Notes: a model not told the origin generated them from the sequence alone. DNA of 64,000 bases from Raffaelea ambrosiae (GCA_002778195.1 PCDI01000010.1:1116001-1180000), one strand, 5' to 3'. Positions 1 through 12,102 are shown, numbered from the stretch's first letter. Numbers and translations: made by a program.

Positions 1-117
1 CACACAATATGGTGCTGCACAAGTACTCCACGGCGAAGCATTCCCAAGTGAGAGACAAATCGCAAAGCTTCCGAGAACACAGAAACAACCAGAACACGGT
101 CGAAATACGCGCCCGTA

Positions 118-1033
118 TCAGCCACTGCTCCCTCCGTTGGGATCAGACTGGTCTAGCTCCCTCTCTGTGCTCTTTCTCTCGGCCGTGTTCCAGTCGAGCC
201 AGCGCTGTTTTTGCACCCAGAGCGCTACATAGGACACCAGGATCGGGTCCACAAGCTCGCACGGCAGATCCCCTGCATAGATCTCCAGATCCCCCGCCGC
301 AACCAGCCGCCCGTATCCGTCCATGAGCACGAAAGGCTCTTCTTGTCTCCCATCCGCGATCCAAATCAGTGGTCCGCGCGACGTGTTCAGGGGCCAATAT
401 AGGCGACGCGCAATAGAACAGAGATCGTCGGTTCCCGACACGTCCTTGGGAGGTGAGCCATTCGCGGCGCCTCCGCGCGACCAGTTGATGTGGAGTCCCC
501 AATGGCTGTCGTAGTACTGCACTGTGGCGACGAGTTGGTCCTCCGACGGCCGCCGAAATCGAATCCACCCCGTGCGCAGGACGAAGCCCAGAGAGAATGG
601 CAGGAACGTATGCCGGCGCAAATCGGAGCAGTATCCAAAAGACGCGGACGACAAGATGCGGAAGCCGGCGTGCTTGGGTGCAGCACTGGTGATCCGCACA
701 GGAAACTTGATTCCGTCGCGGCTCGTCTCCAGCTTGAAGAGCAATGTTGCCGGCTGTCCCTGTGGCCTTCTCTTGGCCGGCCTCCAAACCTCAGCGCCCT
801 CGGCCGGCGGTGCCCCCAGGGGCGATCTCGCAACCATTCGGCCCGAGGGAGCGCGTTCGAGGTTCTCTTCGCTTGCAAAGACGCGGGTCGTCTGGCCGTC
901 CCAGTATGCCAGATGCACACCACACAAAGCACAATAGAACATCGTGTATCCCACGATCTGAGCACGGATACTCTTCACAAAGTACGGCACGTAGAGGAGA
1001 CCAAGGCCAAGAGCAGCAATAACAAAAACTGTA
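118..1033 (-). CDS. Unassigned protein with N-terminal hydrophobic segments (5' end unresolved)
   Basis: A minus-strand frame is open from the stop at 118 up to about 1081. I do not recognise the family. The first in-frame ATG is at 942. The frame upstream of it still encodes a clearly hydrophobic stretch (about 1030-970: VFVIAALGLGLLYVPYFV) and then a second one near YTMFYCALCGVHLAYW, so the true start probably lies upstream, perhaps behind an intron whose acceptor is the CGCAG at about 1034. The rest is soluble-looking, rich in W, R and G, with no repeats or obvious catalytic motif. Inference: a small membrane-anchored protein. The lack of a clear ATG for the full-length form is the main doubt. 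Confidence 0.55.
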
Positions 1034-1910
1034 CTGCGAGGGTAGTACGCTTTTGAGTGAGTGGACTGGAAGCTGGCCCGATCAGAAGGAATCGCTGCGA
1101 CTCATCTCAGTCCGGCTACGCGAACGGTGCGGTTTAGATGCGCGGCGACGACAGGCTTGCCGTGACGGCCACACGCAGGGCAGGACACCACGGAAAGGCG
1201 ACAACCTGGAGCCTTGAGGCTGTCGTCATTTTTGTGACGCGACAGCTTCTCCGTCGATGCTGCCGTGACAGACTGTCCCATATCGGTTGTCTCGAAATCT
1301 GTCGATGGCGGAATTGTCCGATTTTGGGATCACATTGCGGCTTTTCTGCTCCTAGATTTGTCAAGAATTGAAGTTGGTTACCCGTGCCAAGTTTGTGGCC
1401 CACAAGGCAGATCTATGTCTTGGCTGACGTAGTTGGTGGTAAACGAGCCAAGCACCTGCGCTGGACTGATTAGTTACACGGGCCAGCCCGCACCCTGAAT
1501 ATCCTGAGCCCAACTGGATGTAGCTCTGGAGCAGATCCCGACACGCTCGGATTTGTCAGCGGGCGGGTACAGCAATGTGAATGCCGTTTGGTCATGAAGG
1601 CATTCCACAGGTGTTCACCGTTCCGATGTTTCTGCGGATATTTCGAAATCAGACGAGCGGCCGTTCGGTAAACGAAGTAGACCTCTTGCATTGCAACATC
1701 CTTCACATCCACCTGGGTGACGACACTGGGAAATCGAAACGAAAACTTTGCACGGCACACTTTTTTGTTCCCTTCACGCATGACCTGATTAGCAACGAGA
1801 CAATGGACGCAAGCACGTATTTATAGCAAGGGCTTGATCCCGTACATTGCCTTGCTGGAAATGACCACCGACACAGGAACACAGCGAGCCCCAGTGCAAG
1901 AATAAGCAAC
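1034..1910. other. Intergenic stretch upstream of the epoxide hydrolase gene
   Basis: No convincing gene is visible. Short open frames on both strands lack splice partners and family resemblance. The stretch presumably holds the promoters of the minus-strand gene to the left and the plus-strand epoxide hydrolase to the right. Confidence 0.5.
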
Positions 1911-2232
1911 ATGTATGTCAAGCGTGCCCTGGTACTCCGAGCTGCGCTCTGCATGGCTGCGCAGAACTTTTCTCTGCCCAACACGGACGCGGTTTTCAGC
2001 CAGTCGCCGCAGCCCTTTCAGATACACGTCGACCGGAGATTCATGGAGGAGACTCGACTGCGTGTGGCCAACGCAAGAGCTCCCGTCTTCCTGGATGCTC
2101 CAACGGACGGCCCGGGTGCGGAAAACTTCACGAACATTCGCGACTTTTGGGTCAACGAGTACGACTGGAACGCCACCGAGGCATCGATTAACCAAAAGTG
2201 AGTGCTTGAGAGAAAGAGAAAAAAAAGAAAAA

Positions 2233-2265
<33 letters not shown>

Positions 2266-3361
2266 ACAAAAAAGAAAAGAAAAGAAAGAAAAAATTAAAA
2301 AATTAAAATTAAAAAATAAAAATAAAAAAAAGCAGCGCATCACTGACGTTTCAAGACTCAAGCAGTTCACTACCATCGTCGAGCCGACCATGGACAACGC
2401 CACCTACCCCGTCGCCCTGCATTTTGTCCATCACCGCTCGCCTCGGGCCAATGCCATCCCGCTTCTCTTCATTCACGGATGGCCGGGTTCCTTTCTCGAA
2501 GTTGGCAACATTGTCGAAAGCTTGACCCACCCACCCAATGACTCCGTGCCTGCCTTCCACGTTGTGGCTCCGTCGATCCCCGGCTTTGGCTTCTCTCCCG
2601 CTCCCCGTGTCCAAGGATTTGGCCCCGTCGAAACGGCACATGCCTTTCATGCCTTGATGCTGCAGCTCGGATACGCCAAATACGTCATGCAGGGTGGGGA
2701 TTTCGGCGGCATCATTCTCCGCTACCAGTCGCATTTGTTCCCCGAGCACGTCGCCTCGGCCCTCTGCAACTTTTGGATCATCCAGCCAGGCGACAACGAC
2801 ATCCGTCTTCTTTCGGAGGGCCTGTCCACGCCCGACGAGGTCGCCTACATCCAGATCATCGAGACCTACATCAACCAGGCATCGGGATACCGCCTCATGC
2901 AGTCCACCGAGCCGCTGACGCTCGCCTACGCCATGAACGACTCGCCACTGGGCTATGCGCTGTGGATCTTTGCGCTGATGAACAAGATCATTGACCCGGC
3001 CATTACGGCGTGGACGCCCCAGGAGATCATCACGTGGTCGCTGATGTACTACATCCAGGGCCCCTATGGCGGCATGCGCTTCTACAAAGAACTGCAGGCC
3101 GAGGGCGGACTGGAGACGCTGGACTTTGGCACGTTGCCAGTCGTGGACAAGGTGCCCGTTGCCATCAGCCAGTTCCCGTACGATCTCACGTACCGCATGC
3201 CGTTGGAGTGGGCGCAGCGGGGCGGCAATGTCATCAAGAGAAATGTCCACGACCATGGGGGACACTTTGCGGCCTACGAGGTTCCCCACCTCCTTCTCAA
3301 TGACATGTGGTCGTGGTTTGGCGACAAGGAGGTATCAGGGACGAAGGTGTTCGATTCGTGA
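1911..3361 (+). CDS. Probable epoxide hydrolase (alpha/beta hydrolase with EHN domain)
   Basis: Two exons, 1911-2197 and 2356-3361 (430 aa), joined by a 158-bp GTGAGT...CAAG intron that restores the phase inside a Lys codon. Residues about 33-140 match the epoxide hydrolase N-terminal (EHN) layout, with FQIHVD early and LHFVHHRS just before the core. The alpha/beta-hydrolase core has the oxyanion motif HGWPG (136-140), the nucleophile motif GGDFGG with Asp211, and a C-terminal HDHGGHFAAYE segment carrying the likely catalytic His. By family knowledge this hydrolyses an epoxide to a vicinal diol. The first 17 residues are moderately hydrophobic and could be a signal peptide, but weakly so. It ends 25 bp from the convergently transcribed regulator gene. 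Its substrate cannot be told from sequence. Confidence 0.92.
2198..2355 (+). repeat. Epoxide hydrolase intron with A-rich (AAAAC)n tract
   Basis: The single intron of the epoxide hydrolase is mostly A-rich low-complexity DNA, with about six AAAAC units at 2238-2273 followed by further A-rich sequence. The donor GTGAGT and a CACTGAC branch-like site just before the acceptor are intact. Confidence 0.8.
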
Positions 3362-3386
3362 GTGGCCAGCGTCTATTCGCATCCAT

Positions 3387-5694
3387 CTACAGTACGTCGG
3401 GAATGGGTTCCGATGACAACCAAGGCGCCATGTCGCCGCCACAACTTTCCCAGTCCATAATCATAGATGCCTCCCATATATCTTGAAATTGAAGACAACT
3501 CCCCTCTTCGTTGCTACCCTCCGTTGACAGCCAGGACAAGTCTGGGAGATCAGGGTCCCATTGCTGCGTGGACCGTCTAAAGCCGGCATCCATCATGGGA
3601 CATCCGTACATCCTGTTCACGGGAGGGGCCACAGACGTGGTGGGCTCTTCAAGCAAGGCCAGTCGTCGATCGAATTTGGCCTTGACGACCCCAAGCACGG
3701 CCCGGTCCGCTGTAATGATGTCATTTGAGCCAGTGCTGGACGTTTCTGTAGTCTGGCTAGAAACACTCGACAAGAACTCGTCCAGCCGTATCTCGGAGCG
3801 AGCGCCGGTAGAGTCGAATTCTGGACAGGAAGACAGTGGAAAGGACATTCGAAAGGCCAGTGTCAGCACAACAATCAGTCGCGTCCAGTCGTTGATGGTG
3901 AACAGAAAGAGGGATGACTTGTTGTCGGGCCCTTCTTCCTGATAGAGGCGCAGCATAGAATGTAGTTTCTTGGTGGCATTGCACAGTGTGGCCATGGGTG
4001 GAGGACAGCGTCGTGACTTTGCGGACGAGTGTCTCTTGAAAACGGGGAAGGCCAGTAGGCTTCCACAGTCTAGAAAGATGTCAACGAAGAGCATCTGTTG
4101 CCGTAACACTTCTATGATTCGAATTAGCAACAGGGGACACAGCGATCTTCATTTTGACACGGGGGGAGAAGCATCCAGAATGGCATGCGGCCTGGCATAC
4201 TTGACTCTTTGGTGGCGGCTGGGGCTACGGCTAGTTGGTCCTGCAATTCGCGGTACTGTTGCCGTAGGTCACTCAATGCGGATGAACTCGTCCTGGCAGC
4301 CTGCTCGCCTGTGCCGTTGACGGCCGAAGATATATCGGAAAAGAGAACGGAGAGACGGACCAAGGCCACCAGCGTGTGGTCTCCGTCTGTGCAGGCATTT
4401 TGTTTGAGCGTATCGACAGCTATTGTCGTCCAGGGCGAGACAGTGTCGGGCAAGACGTTTTTGCCCCTCCAGATGGTAATGTATCTGGCAAAGGCGTTAA
4501 AAGTCACGTAAAAAACCCCTATATCTGAGAACCTGAATACCTTACGTTGAGATGAGGTATATGTATGCAAGATATGCTCGTATCTTTTCCAGTTCGTCGG
4601 TCGCTACCGGCTTCTCTGGATGACCCGACGTCTCCAAGAAGTTTTCATCCAATCGAAGATCACGAACTAGACCTGACGCCATGCGCAAATATTGCAAAAG
4701 CTGTCCGTTTTTGGGCCGAAGGTGGAAGGGATACCTTTTGCGGTGGTTTTCGTGTGAGAAGGAACCTGTATTGGTTGGCGTGGGAAGCGGAGCACATACC
4801 AGGCACAGTATATCAGCAAGCCTTGCAACATCTCGAGGCTTGTTTCTCCGCCCGATACATATTTGAGGCCCACGGCTTTGCGAAACTCGTCGTCGTACAG
4901 GGCGTGTTGCTGTGCGGTCCGTAGGCCCGACGTCACGGTCAAGATGGACAGCAATGTGAATGGCCTTTTGGTCGACAGGCTGGCGATAGAAGAGTCGCGA
5001 GAGTCCGGAGGAAGCGACAAAAAGGGCAGATAGCTGAGCATGGAGTGAAATGTGTGCAGCAGCGACTCGGCAGACGCTGTGTTGAAGACTGGCTGGCGCC
5101 AGATATCTGAACGTGACGAGCGGGACGGACTCGATCCAGGGGCTGAAGCCGTCGACTTGGACGTAGCGCTTAGAGGGCTGCCAACGGGGCATTCCTCGAA
5201 GAGCACGCCGTCGAGAGACTGCTCGTGCATCTGACAAAGTGTCTCAAAGTTGTCGTCGAGATCCCTCTGAACGGGGACAGAATAGTGTATACGAAATGTG
5301 TCGTTGGCAGGACTAAGCAAAGGTGGCGAGGCGCTGCTTGCCGCCGCCGTTCTACAAATGCATCGATGTTAGCTGATGGAGAGCCTGCTTTTTGAACAGG
5401 ATATGACGCTGACGGCCTTACCCCCATTTGCGTTCCCATCTCCGAGGCCGCGCCCTGGCGCGCGAGACGCATTCCCGTTTAAGGTTGAGACATCTGTGGG
5501 CCGTTTATGCGTGAGTACGCGGCTATGGTGTGTTTGCGTATCTAATATACTGGGAAGGGTCACCTTTCGCAAACACCAGGCTGACCGCTGGCCCGGCACT
5601 TGACTCTGGCCAGCCGGCATTGCTCACACGCCGTAGGATTGCGCTTCGAACCTGGGGTGGGAAGTTGGGCCGTCGAGTCTGCAGATCTGGACAT
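3387..5694 (-). CDS. Zn(II)2Cys6 fungal-specific transcription factor
   Basis: Six exons on the minus strand: 5694-5564, 5493-5422, 5351-4800, 4734-4546, 4484-4201 and 4111-3387. Their total is 1953 nt, 650 aa. The N-terminus carries a perfect binuclear zinc cluster, Cys23-x2-Cys26-x6-Cys33-x8-Cys42-x2-Cys45-x6-Cys52, split by the first intron and followed by a basic RARPRRWERKW stretch. The middle (about residues 150-330) matches the fungal-specific transcription-factor region, with the typical LLIYCAWYPFHLRPKNGQ and MASGLVRDLRLDE segments. Introns are 70, 70, 65, 61 and 89 bp with good donors. It is a nuclear DNA-binding regulator by family. Position beside the rhamnosidase genes suggests a pathway-specific activator, but that is inference. 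It is tail-to-tail with the epoxide hydrolase, leaving only 25 bp between stop codons. Confidence 0.93.
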
Positions 5695-6339
5695 GGCGGA
5701 TTCGATGCCGGAACAGTAGCCAACCCGATTCAATATAAAGCCGAAGTGAGTGCGGATGTTCTGGTGGGAGAGTAGCCGTGATTTTATCGAGAAGTAGAAA
5801 TAACGATCATGGAGTTGGCGACTACCTGTAATCAGGTTCGCTTACAAATACACATAAGAAATCTTGGGATTTGATCTACATCCGATACTTGCACGGATGT
5901 AGGATTTGGACCTGAGAATTGTGGCGGTGGTGGCAGTGCCAAGACAGCATTCTCACCAGGTGCCGAGTACAATATCCCAAGTCCATAAATCTGTCGGCCC
6001 AGACGCTTCCCATTGAAGGGGACATCGAATACCAAATGTGGGAGAACCGAGCTACACGAAACGCCTGCCGGGTTCTTGCTCGCCTGCTCGGCACAGAAGA
6101 GACTTGAAAATGCGCAACGCCATTCCTCATAAAAGAACGGAGAGTGCGGTAGAATTTCCTTTCGACTGGTTTGATGGGGATATATACTTTGTCTCCATTG
6201 CCCGCACGGATCGATCAAGTGGTATCCAAAAAGAGAGGGAAACCCTCCCGAACATGAAGAAGAAGAAGATGATGATGACGAAGATGAACTGAACCCGCGG
6301 AGCTTCGGGCAATGGCCACGATGTTTTGGGCGACTCGCC
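5695..6339. other. Spacer: regulator promoter and GH106 3' region
   Basis: No gene seen. A GAA/GAT-rich microsatellite at about 6255-6290 gives a poly-Ser shadow frame on the minus strand that I do not accept as coding. The stretch should hold the 5' region of the zinc-cluster gene and the 3' UTR of the GH106 gene. Confidence 0.5.
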
Positions 6340-9300
6340 CTACCCAACTACGTATTCTACATACGGTGTCACCACCACGTCCTGCAGCAGCCCGTACGCC
6401 GCGGTGCCCGGCGGCGGGAAGTTCGACTCCCCGCTCGTCGGCCCGGAGCCGTACGACTGCAGCTCGGCCCACACCGTCGCCAGCACGTTGCCCAGCGGCG
6501 TGCTCACGACGGCCTCGACCGTGTTGGTGCCGTCGACCAGGAAGCGGCCCACGTCGGCGCGCGCGCGCGCCACGTCCAGCGGCGGCAGCGCGTGGCCGTT
6601 GACCGACGCCCGGAGGGTGTGCACGACACGGCCAAAGTCGATGTAGGCCCCGGACGACAGCAACGGCGTGGAATTGGCCCACCCCGCGGGCGGCCAGTCC
6701 AGCGTCGCCGTGTAGTAGCCCACGCCGGACGTGTTGGCGAGCCCGGGAAGGTCGGACCAGGGCACCAGCTGGGCCAGCGCGGCGTGCGTCGTGTTGGCGC
6801 GGACGGCCCCGCCCGAAATGTTGGTCAGGGGCGACGGCGGGTCCCAGTGCTCGACCGTCAGCGACCAGTTGGTCAGGGCGAACGCGGCGGCCGGCGCCGC
6901 GGCCCAGGTGTGTGTGGTGGTCTGGCCGTCCGAGGACAGGGTCACCGTGCAGTTGTCGTCGTCGTTGGCGCCGCCAGGACCACACTGGACGGCGACCTGG
7001 TCCCCGTCGTCTGTGATGTTGGCCGCGAGGACGCCGTCCGAGGCCGCGGTCAGATGGACAGGGGACTCGTCGTCATCGTCGTCGCCGTGGCGAAAGGCCA
7101 CGACGGCCGTCTGGCTCCCGTACAGATGGAAGGGGATGGTCGTCGCCGTGTCGGTGGCGTTGTAGATGGCCACGGGCGTCTGCGTGCCCGTCCAGGGGTC
7201 GTATGCATACGGCGTGCCCGCCACGGAGAACGTGACGGTCCCGGTGGTGTGGTAGTCCGCCGGCTGGCCGGCGGCATCGCTGTAGACGAGAAAGTAGTCA
7301 ATGTTTGCCGCGGCGTCGCGGCGCCAGATGGTGAACCACGAGCCGTTGGTCGACAGACGGGTGGCGGGTGTGATGTCGAGGCCGGCCAGAGACGCGGCGA
7401 GGCCGTCGTACGCGTCGAGGACATGGACGCTGTCCAGCGCGGTCATGTTCTGGAGCTGGGCCTGGACCTGCGCCTGTTCGGCCTCGGTGGTGGCATCGTA
7501 GACGTTGGTCGGCAGGCCGCCCGAGAGGACGAGCCGCAGGCCGGCCGCGGCCAGGGACGCCAGTCGGTCGACCGCGTGCATGGTCAGCGTGTCGTTGCCG
7601 CGGATGACCAGTGCCTGGAAGTTCTGCGCGTCCGGCGCCAGCACGCCGTCGCGGACGACGACGGCATCGAGGTCGAGGTTGTGGGGGCTGACGTATTCGT
7701 AGGTGTAGCCCTGCTTCTCCAGATCGTCGGGGAGGTATGTGCGGGTGTGGACGTGGTAGGGATAGCCGGTGATCATCTGCCAGACAGCAATGTCGCGCTG
7801 CGTGGTCCCGGACCTGGTCACCCAGTTGATGCGAGCGACGTAGTCCATGTACGGGCGCAAGAAGGCCCAGCAGGGCTCGTGTGGTCCCCACATCTGTGAG
7901 TAGCCGTAGTTGAACGTCGTGAACACCGGCCATGTTGTATTGGGATACTGCTCCGTCAGAGGTGGTCTGGACGAATCACAGCCGAGGCTATTCATCAAAC
8001 GGAAACGGCATTGCGTGGCTGCTTACATCACCCGAATAAGGATACCCGTGCAACACGTACTGGTTGGCCGAGCCGACCCACGAGCGCTGGATGTGCCACA
8101 GGAGACTCGGCACGGTCTGCGTGTAGGAGTCGCCCCGGACGGCGCCCAGCTCCGAGGAGAGGATGGCTTTCTGGGCCAGGTTGGCTGGGCCGGCGTACTG
8201 GCGGTACGAGTCGATCATGTCGTTGAAGTCGAGCGACTCGAACTCGGGCACGTCGACAGCGGGCACGTTGGAAAGCTAGGAATTGGGGGGGTTTTTTTTT
8301 TTCAGCGCTGTGTTCAGTGTTTGCTTGTGTCTTTTCCTTTTGCGTCTTTCTGCATCTTACCATGTCCATGGGCAGGTTGTAGGAGACCTGGGCCGAAAAC
8401 TGCAGGCCGCGGGCCGCGGACCATTCGTTGAGGGCACCGAGGTACTCGCGGTATTGGGAGGCCAACTGGGCGTGTTCGTTAGTGTGTGTCTGCAGAAGGG
8501 CAATGCAGGCTCTGGCATATTACCACGGATCGATAGTCGAGGACATGGCTGGTCCCGCCGTCGGGCTCGTCGGTGCGCCACCACGTGGACCCGGTCGACA
8601 CGGAGACGCGGCTGTTGCTGTGCAGCAGCACGGGCATGTACTTGCCCAGGGCGTACCCCTTGGCCTGCGCAAAGAGCGCCGACAGGTTCTGCGTCCAGTA
8701 CACGTGCGCGTCGATCTCCACGCTGTCCTCCCAGGCGACGTTGCCCACGCTGCGGAGCAGGGCGCGCGTGCTGGCGTTGGCGAGGAGGTAGGTGTCCCAG
8801 AACGACGTCACGGAGGCGGCGCCGGCCCGGGAGAAGTGGTCGACCGTGAGCGAGCCGTTTTCGCGGAACGTCGCCGGCACGGACTGCGGGCCGCGCACGT
8901 CCAGCGGCGACACCTGCGTGCGGTAGCCCGGCTGCGCGGCATACACGGCAAAGAGGGCGTGGTGGAGGGCGCCGGTGTCGGTGTCGTTGGCAAAGTCGAG
9001 GCGCAGGACGCCGTCGTCGCCGACCTGGGCGGTGACGTCCTGCAGGCTGTCCGCGGCCAGGGTGACCTCGGTCCGCGTCGGCGCGTCGTCGCCCGGCAGC
9101 ACGCCGTCGCGGCTGTTCGTGACCACCGAGTTGGTCGCCAGGCCGACCACGGCCGCCTCGAGCCGGCCGGCCACGACGGCGCCCCAGCCGGGCAGCGTGT
9201 CGTCAAACGAGCCCCCGATGGGGACCGTGGTGTGGTAGCTCAGCAGATCCCACGTCCGGCCGGCGTCGTCGACGGGCAGAGGCACGCCGCTGGCCGTGCC

Positions 9301-9878
9301 GGGCCCGAGGGCCAGGTCCATGCGCAGGCCGTGGTCCTGGTGGGCCTGGGCGAACGCCTCCAAGCAGCCGGCCCAGGCATCCGTGCCAAAGCCGTACACC
9401 GTCCAGTCGGTCGGCGCCAGCGGCTTCACGCCGTCGGCCGGCGCGCTCGTCTCGTAGTAGCCGAGAAGCTCCGCGCCGCCGGCGCCCTGGGCGCCCATGC
9501 CGGCGACATCGCGGGCGATGACGGCCGTGTCGACCGAGGCATCGGGCAGCCAGTAGCGGAACTTGGGGCGCACATCGGCAGACGGCGCCTCGAAGGTCCC
9601 GAGGTTGACGCTGCGGGCGCTGCTGGCACGGCTGGCGCTGCTGGCACGGCTGGCGCTGCTGGCGCTGCCAGCGACGTCGGCAGCCTCCTGGGGCCCGTGG
9701 TGGGTAAGGCGGCCGAGGCGTCCCTGTTTGAAGGGTCCGGGGGGGGAGGGTCCCGGCACGAGAATGAGAATGACCAAAACAACGGCGTCGAGGTGTGGGA
9801 TCTGCGCGTTTTAGATAGATACCGTGTACACAAACGCGCTGGCCCCGTCAAGAGAGGCGGGGAACCTACGAGAAACAT
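6340..9878 (-). CDS. Secreted GH106-like glycosidase, putative alpha-L-rhamnosidase
   Basis: The main exons are 9801-8524, 8465-8361, 8275-8027 and 7947-6340, all joined in phase 0 with canonical donors (GTAATA, GTAAGA, GTAAGC). A nine-base first exon (9878-9870, Met-Phe-Leu) spliced over a 68-bp GTAGGT...CGCAG intron gives the only ATG I found and produces a hydrophobic signal-like leader (VVLVILILVPG). Total is 1082 aa. The segment RPKFRYWLPDASVD followed by GAGGAELLGYY near the N-terminus is typical of fungal proteins related to GH106 alpha-L-rhamnosidases. Tryptophan- and glycine-rich catalytic segments and a C-terminal beta-rich region follow. Role by family: release of terminal L-rhamnose outside the cell. 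Alternative start sites remain possible. An 18-bp tandem repeat near the start encodes an ASSASR spacer after the leader. Confidence 0.82.
9617..9669. repeat. 18-bp coding tandem repeat in GH106 N-terminus
   Basis: Nearly three copies of an 18-bp unit (GCGCTGCTGGCACGGCTG on the plus strand) lie in frame and encode repeated Ala/Ser/Arg between the leader and the glycosidase domain. Copy number may vary between strains. Confidence 0.85.
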
Positions 9879-10427
9879 GATATCATCAAAAGAACACCAC
9901 AAGGCGGCGACGTTGTGGTGGTGGGGACAAGCAAAGACAACGTATGACAGCCGACGTTGGTGTGTGAACGGCGGGTCTTGCTCGTAGAACAACAACGTAG
10001 CGGTCCATGCAAGTGGGTCAAACTCACGTGGATCTTGGCGAAGATACGGAGTGGGCCAAGCCCATGAATAAGGCGGGCCGTCCGCTCCCCTCGGGCGCAC
10101 TATTACATAGTACGGCGTGTACCCCCCCCACCCCAATTCCCAAAAGACCCTGTATCGAGTGTAAAGCTCGATAACTACTCGTAAACGGCAGGTAGTATCC
10201 ACCCAGCTGAACGCGAATGCAACCAGTTTGCAACTAGTGAATCTCGCGACCCCCCCCCCCCCCCCAAACAAAAAGAGACTGCCCCCATTTTTGTGAAATA
10301 ATGGCGTTACCCCTCAGTCCCGGGGCCATTGGATTCTTGTGCCTGAGCTTCACATTGAAACACTCTTCTTGCCCACACCCATCGTACCTTTTTTTTTTGT
10401 GTGTGTGTACTTTTCCAAGGGACATCC
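9879..10427. promoter_or_regulatory. Divergent promoter region of GH106 and methyltransferase 1
   Basis: The 549-bp spacer separates the GH106 gene (minus) from the first methyltransferase gene (plus). It has a 16-base C tract at 10250-10265 and a T/GT-rich stretch at about 10389-10408 just before the methyltransferase ATG. I saw no other gene. A strong GTGAGT at 10027 (minus strand) could belong to an unrecognised 5' exon of GH106. Confidence 0.5.
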
Positions 10428-12102
10428 ATGGCGGCTGAAGACGAGACCCAGCCGGCGGCAGTTGCACAGGATGTTGCTGCCGCTGTACCTGCATCAGCTG
10501 CTGATCCTGATGCGTCAGCTGGTGGGGGCCAGCAGGCACAGGAGCCGGCTGGCGTGACCGAGGATGTCCAAGTCCACATCCCCATGGCCGAGCGGCTGAC
10601 CATGATCTCCTGGGGCGACGGCAGTGCACCGTCCATGCCGGCCGTAGACGACAGCTCGTCTGTGAGTTGTCTCTTTGCTTCATGCCTCGTACGCCGTGCC
10701 GCTCGGGTGCTCACCAGACCAACAGGACTACTCGCAGGACCGCTCCGAGGCCGCCGATCTGGCCGCGTAGGTTCTCCATGGCGTGTTGATGCCGCGTGTG
10801 CTCTCCCGGCCCGTAGCTGAGCTTTGTGTTGCAGGTCCATGACGTCGTCGGTGCGCTCCAGCGTCTACCACTACGTCGAAGAGAACGGCCGAACGTATCA
10901 CCGTTACAAGGAGGGCAGTATGTCGCACCGCTCTCTGTGGAGGCCCCCGGCCGCGATGGTGTGGAGAGAGTCGAGCCAGACGCTGACGGCGTAGAATATG
11001 CGCTTCCCAACGACGAGCAGGAGCAGGCCAGACTCGGTGCGTGCTCTTCCATCTCTGCGCCTGCCGCACCTGCCGAAACCCGGATGGCAGACGGACGACT
11101 GACTTGCTTTGTCCAGACCTCCAGCATGCCATCTTCCTGTTCACGACGCGCGGCCGCTTGTTCCTCGCCCCGATCAAGAACCCCCAAAGGGTGCTCGACT
11201 TTGCCACGGGCACGGGCATATGGGCCGTCGAATTCGGTATGCCGTGTGGCAATAGTCTCTGAATTTTGCTGTATTGATTGTCGTTGTTGTTCGTTGTTGT
11301 TGCTGTCGACTTGGCTGACACAACCCCAGCGCAGCAGTTCCCCGAGGCCTCCGTTCTCGGCACGGATCTGAGTCCGATTCAGCCACAATTGTGAGGTCCC
11401 TCTCTTCCTTCCCACTCCCAACGGTCAGTGCTAACAAGGGCAGTGTCCCTCCCAACTGCCGTTTCGAGATTGACGACGTCGAGGACGACTGGACGTACGC
11501 GCACACGTTTGACTATATCCACGCCCGTGCCATCGTCACCTGCTTCCGCGACCCCAAATCCGTGCTCACGTCCGTCTACGGCGCCCTCGCCCCCGGCGGC
11601 TACTTTGAGCTCCAGGACGGCCATTTCCCGCTGCGCTGCGCCACGCCGCCGCCGCCGGGCTGCGCGCTGCAGCGGTGGATGGACCTGATCATGGAGGCGT
11701 CGACGCGCACGGGGCGGCCGTGGACCAACACGCCCAACTGGAAGCCGTGGATGGAGGAGCTCGGCTTCGAGGACGTGGTGGAGCACCACTTTTACTGGCC
11801 GATCAACCCCTGGCCCAAGGGCGACTACTACAAGACGCTGAGCATGTACGTCCAGGAGGACCTGCTCAACGGGCTCGAGGGGCTGAGCCTGAAGCTGCTG
11901 GGCCTGCTGGGCTGGAAGTACGACGACATCCAAGCCCTGCTCAAGGAGGTGCGCGAGGACTTTCAGAACCCCAAAATCACCTCGTACATTCTCGTGTAAG
12001 TTTGTCTCTCGGGTCTTTCCTACTACTGTCTGTTGTTGAGCTCTTCTGACAGCATACAGGGGTGTCGTATGGGGCCGCAAGCCAGAAGCCCCGGCTTCGT
12101 GA
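10428..12102 (+). CDS. LaeA-like SAM-dependent methyltransferase 1
   Basis: Eight exons: 10428-10661, 10726-10766, 10835-10917, 10995-11036, 11117-11236, 11330-11390, 11444-11995 and 12060-12102 (391 aa). All seven junctions keep the frame, with introns of 53-93 bp. The N-terminal ~75 residues are acidic, Ala-rich and probably disordered. The class I methyltransferase fold follows, with SAM-binding motif I RVLDFATGTGIWA (158-170), then GTDLSPIQP and CRFEIDDVEDDW, the usual order in the fungal LaeA/TAM-type family. Members methylate small molecules or proteins; the substrate here is unknown. It lies between the GH106 and GH78 genes and head-to-head with GH106. A paralogue with the same exon pattern lies at 35584-37575. 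It is not LaeA itself on present evidence. Confidence 0.93.

Noticed and set aside
4112..4200. Shorter 49-bp intron option (GTGTCA donor) in the transcription factor
   Set aside because: It breaks the frame downstream, whereas GTATGC at 4200 to CATAG at 4112 restores it with a good branch site.
5832..6347. Minus-strand frame with poly-Ser after the GH106 stop
   Set aside because: The Ser run is a GAA/GAT microsatellite; no homology features or splice partner.
6592..7899. Plus-strand frame of 435 aa opposite GH106
   Set aside because: Val/Gly/Arg-rich antisense shadow without motifs; the minus-strand frame gives the recognisable protein.
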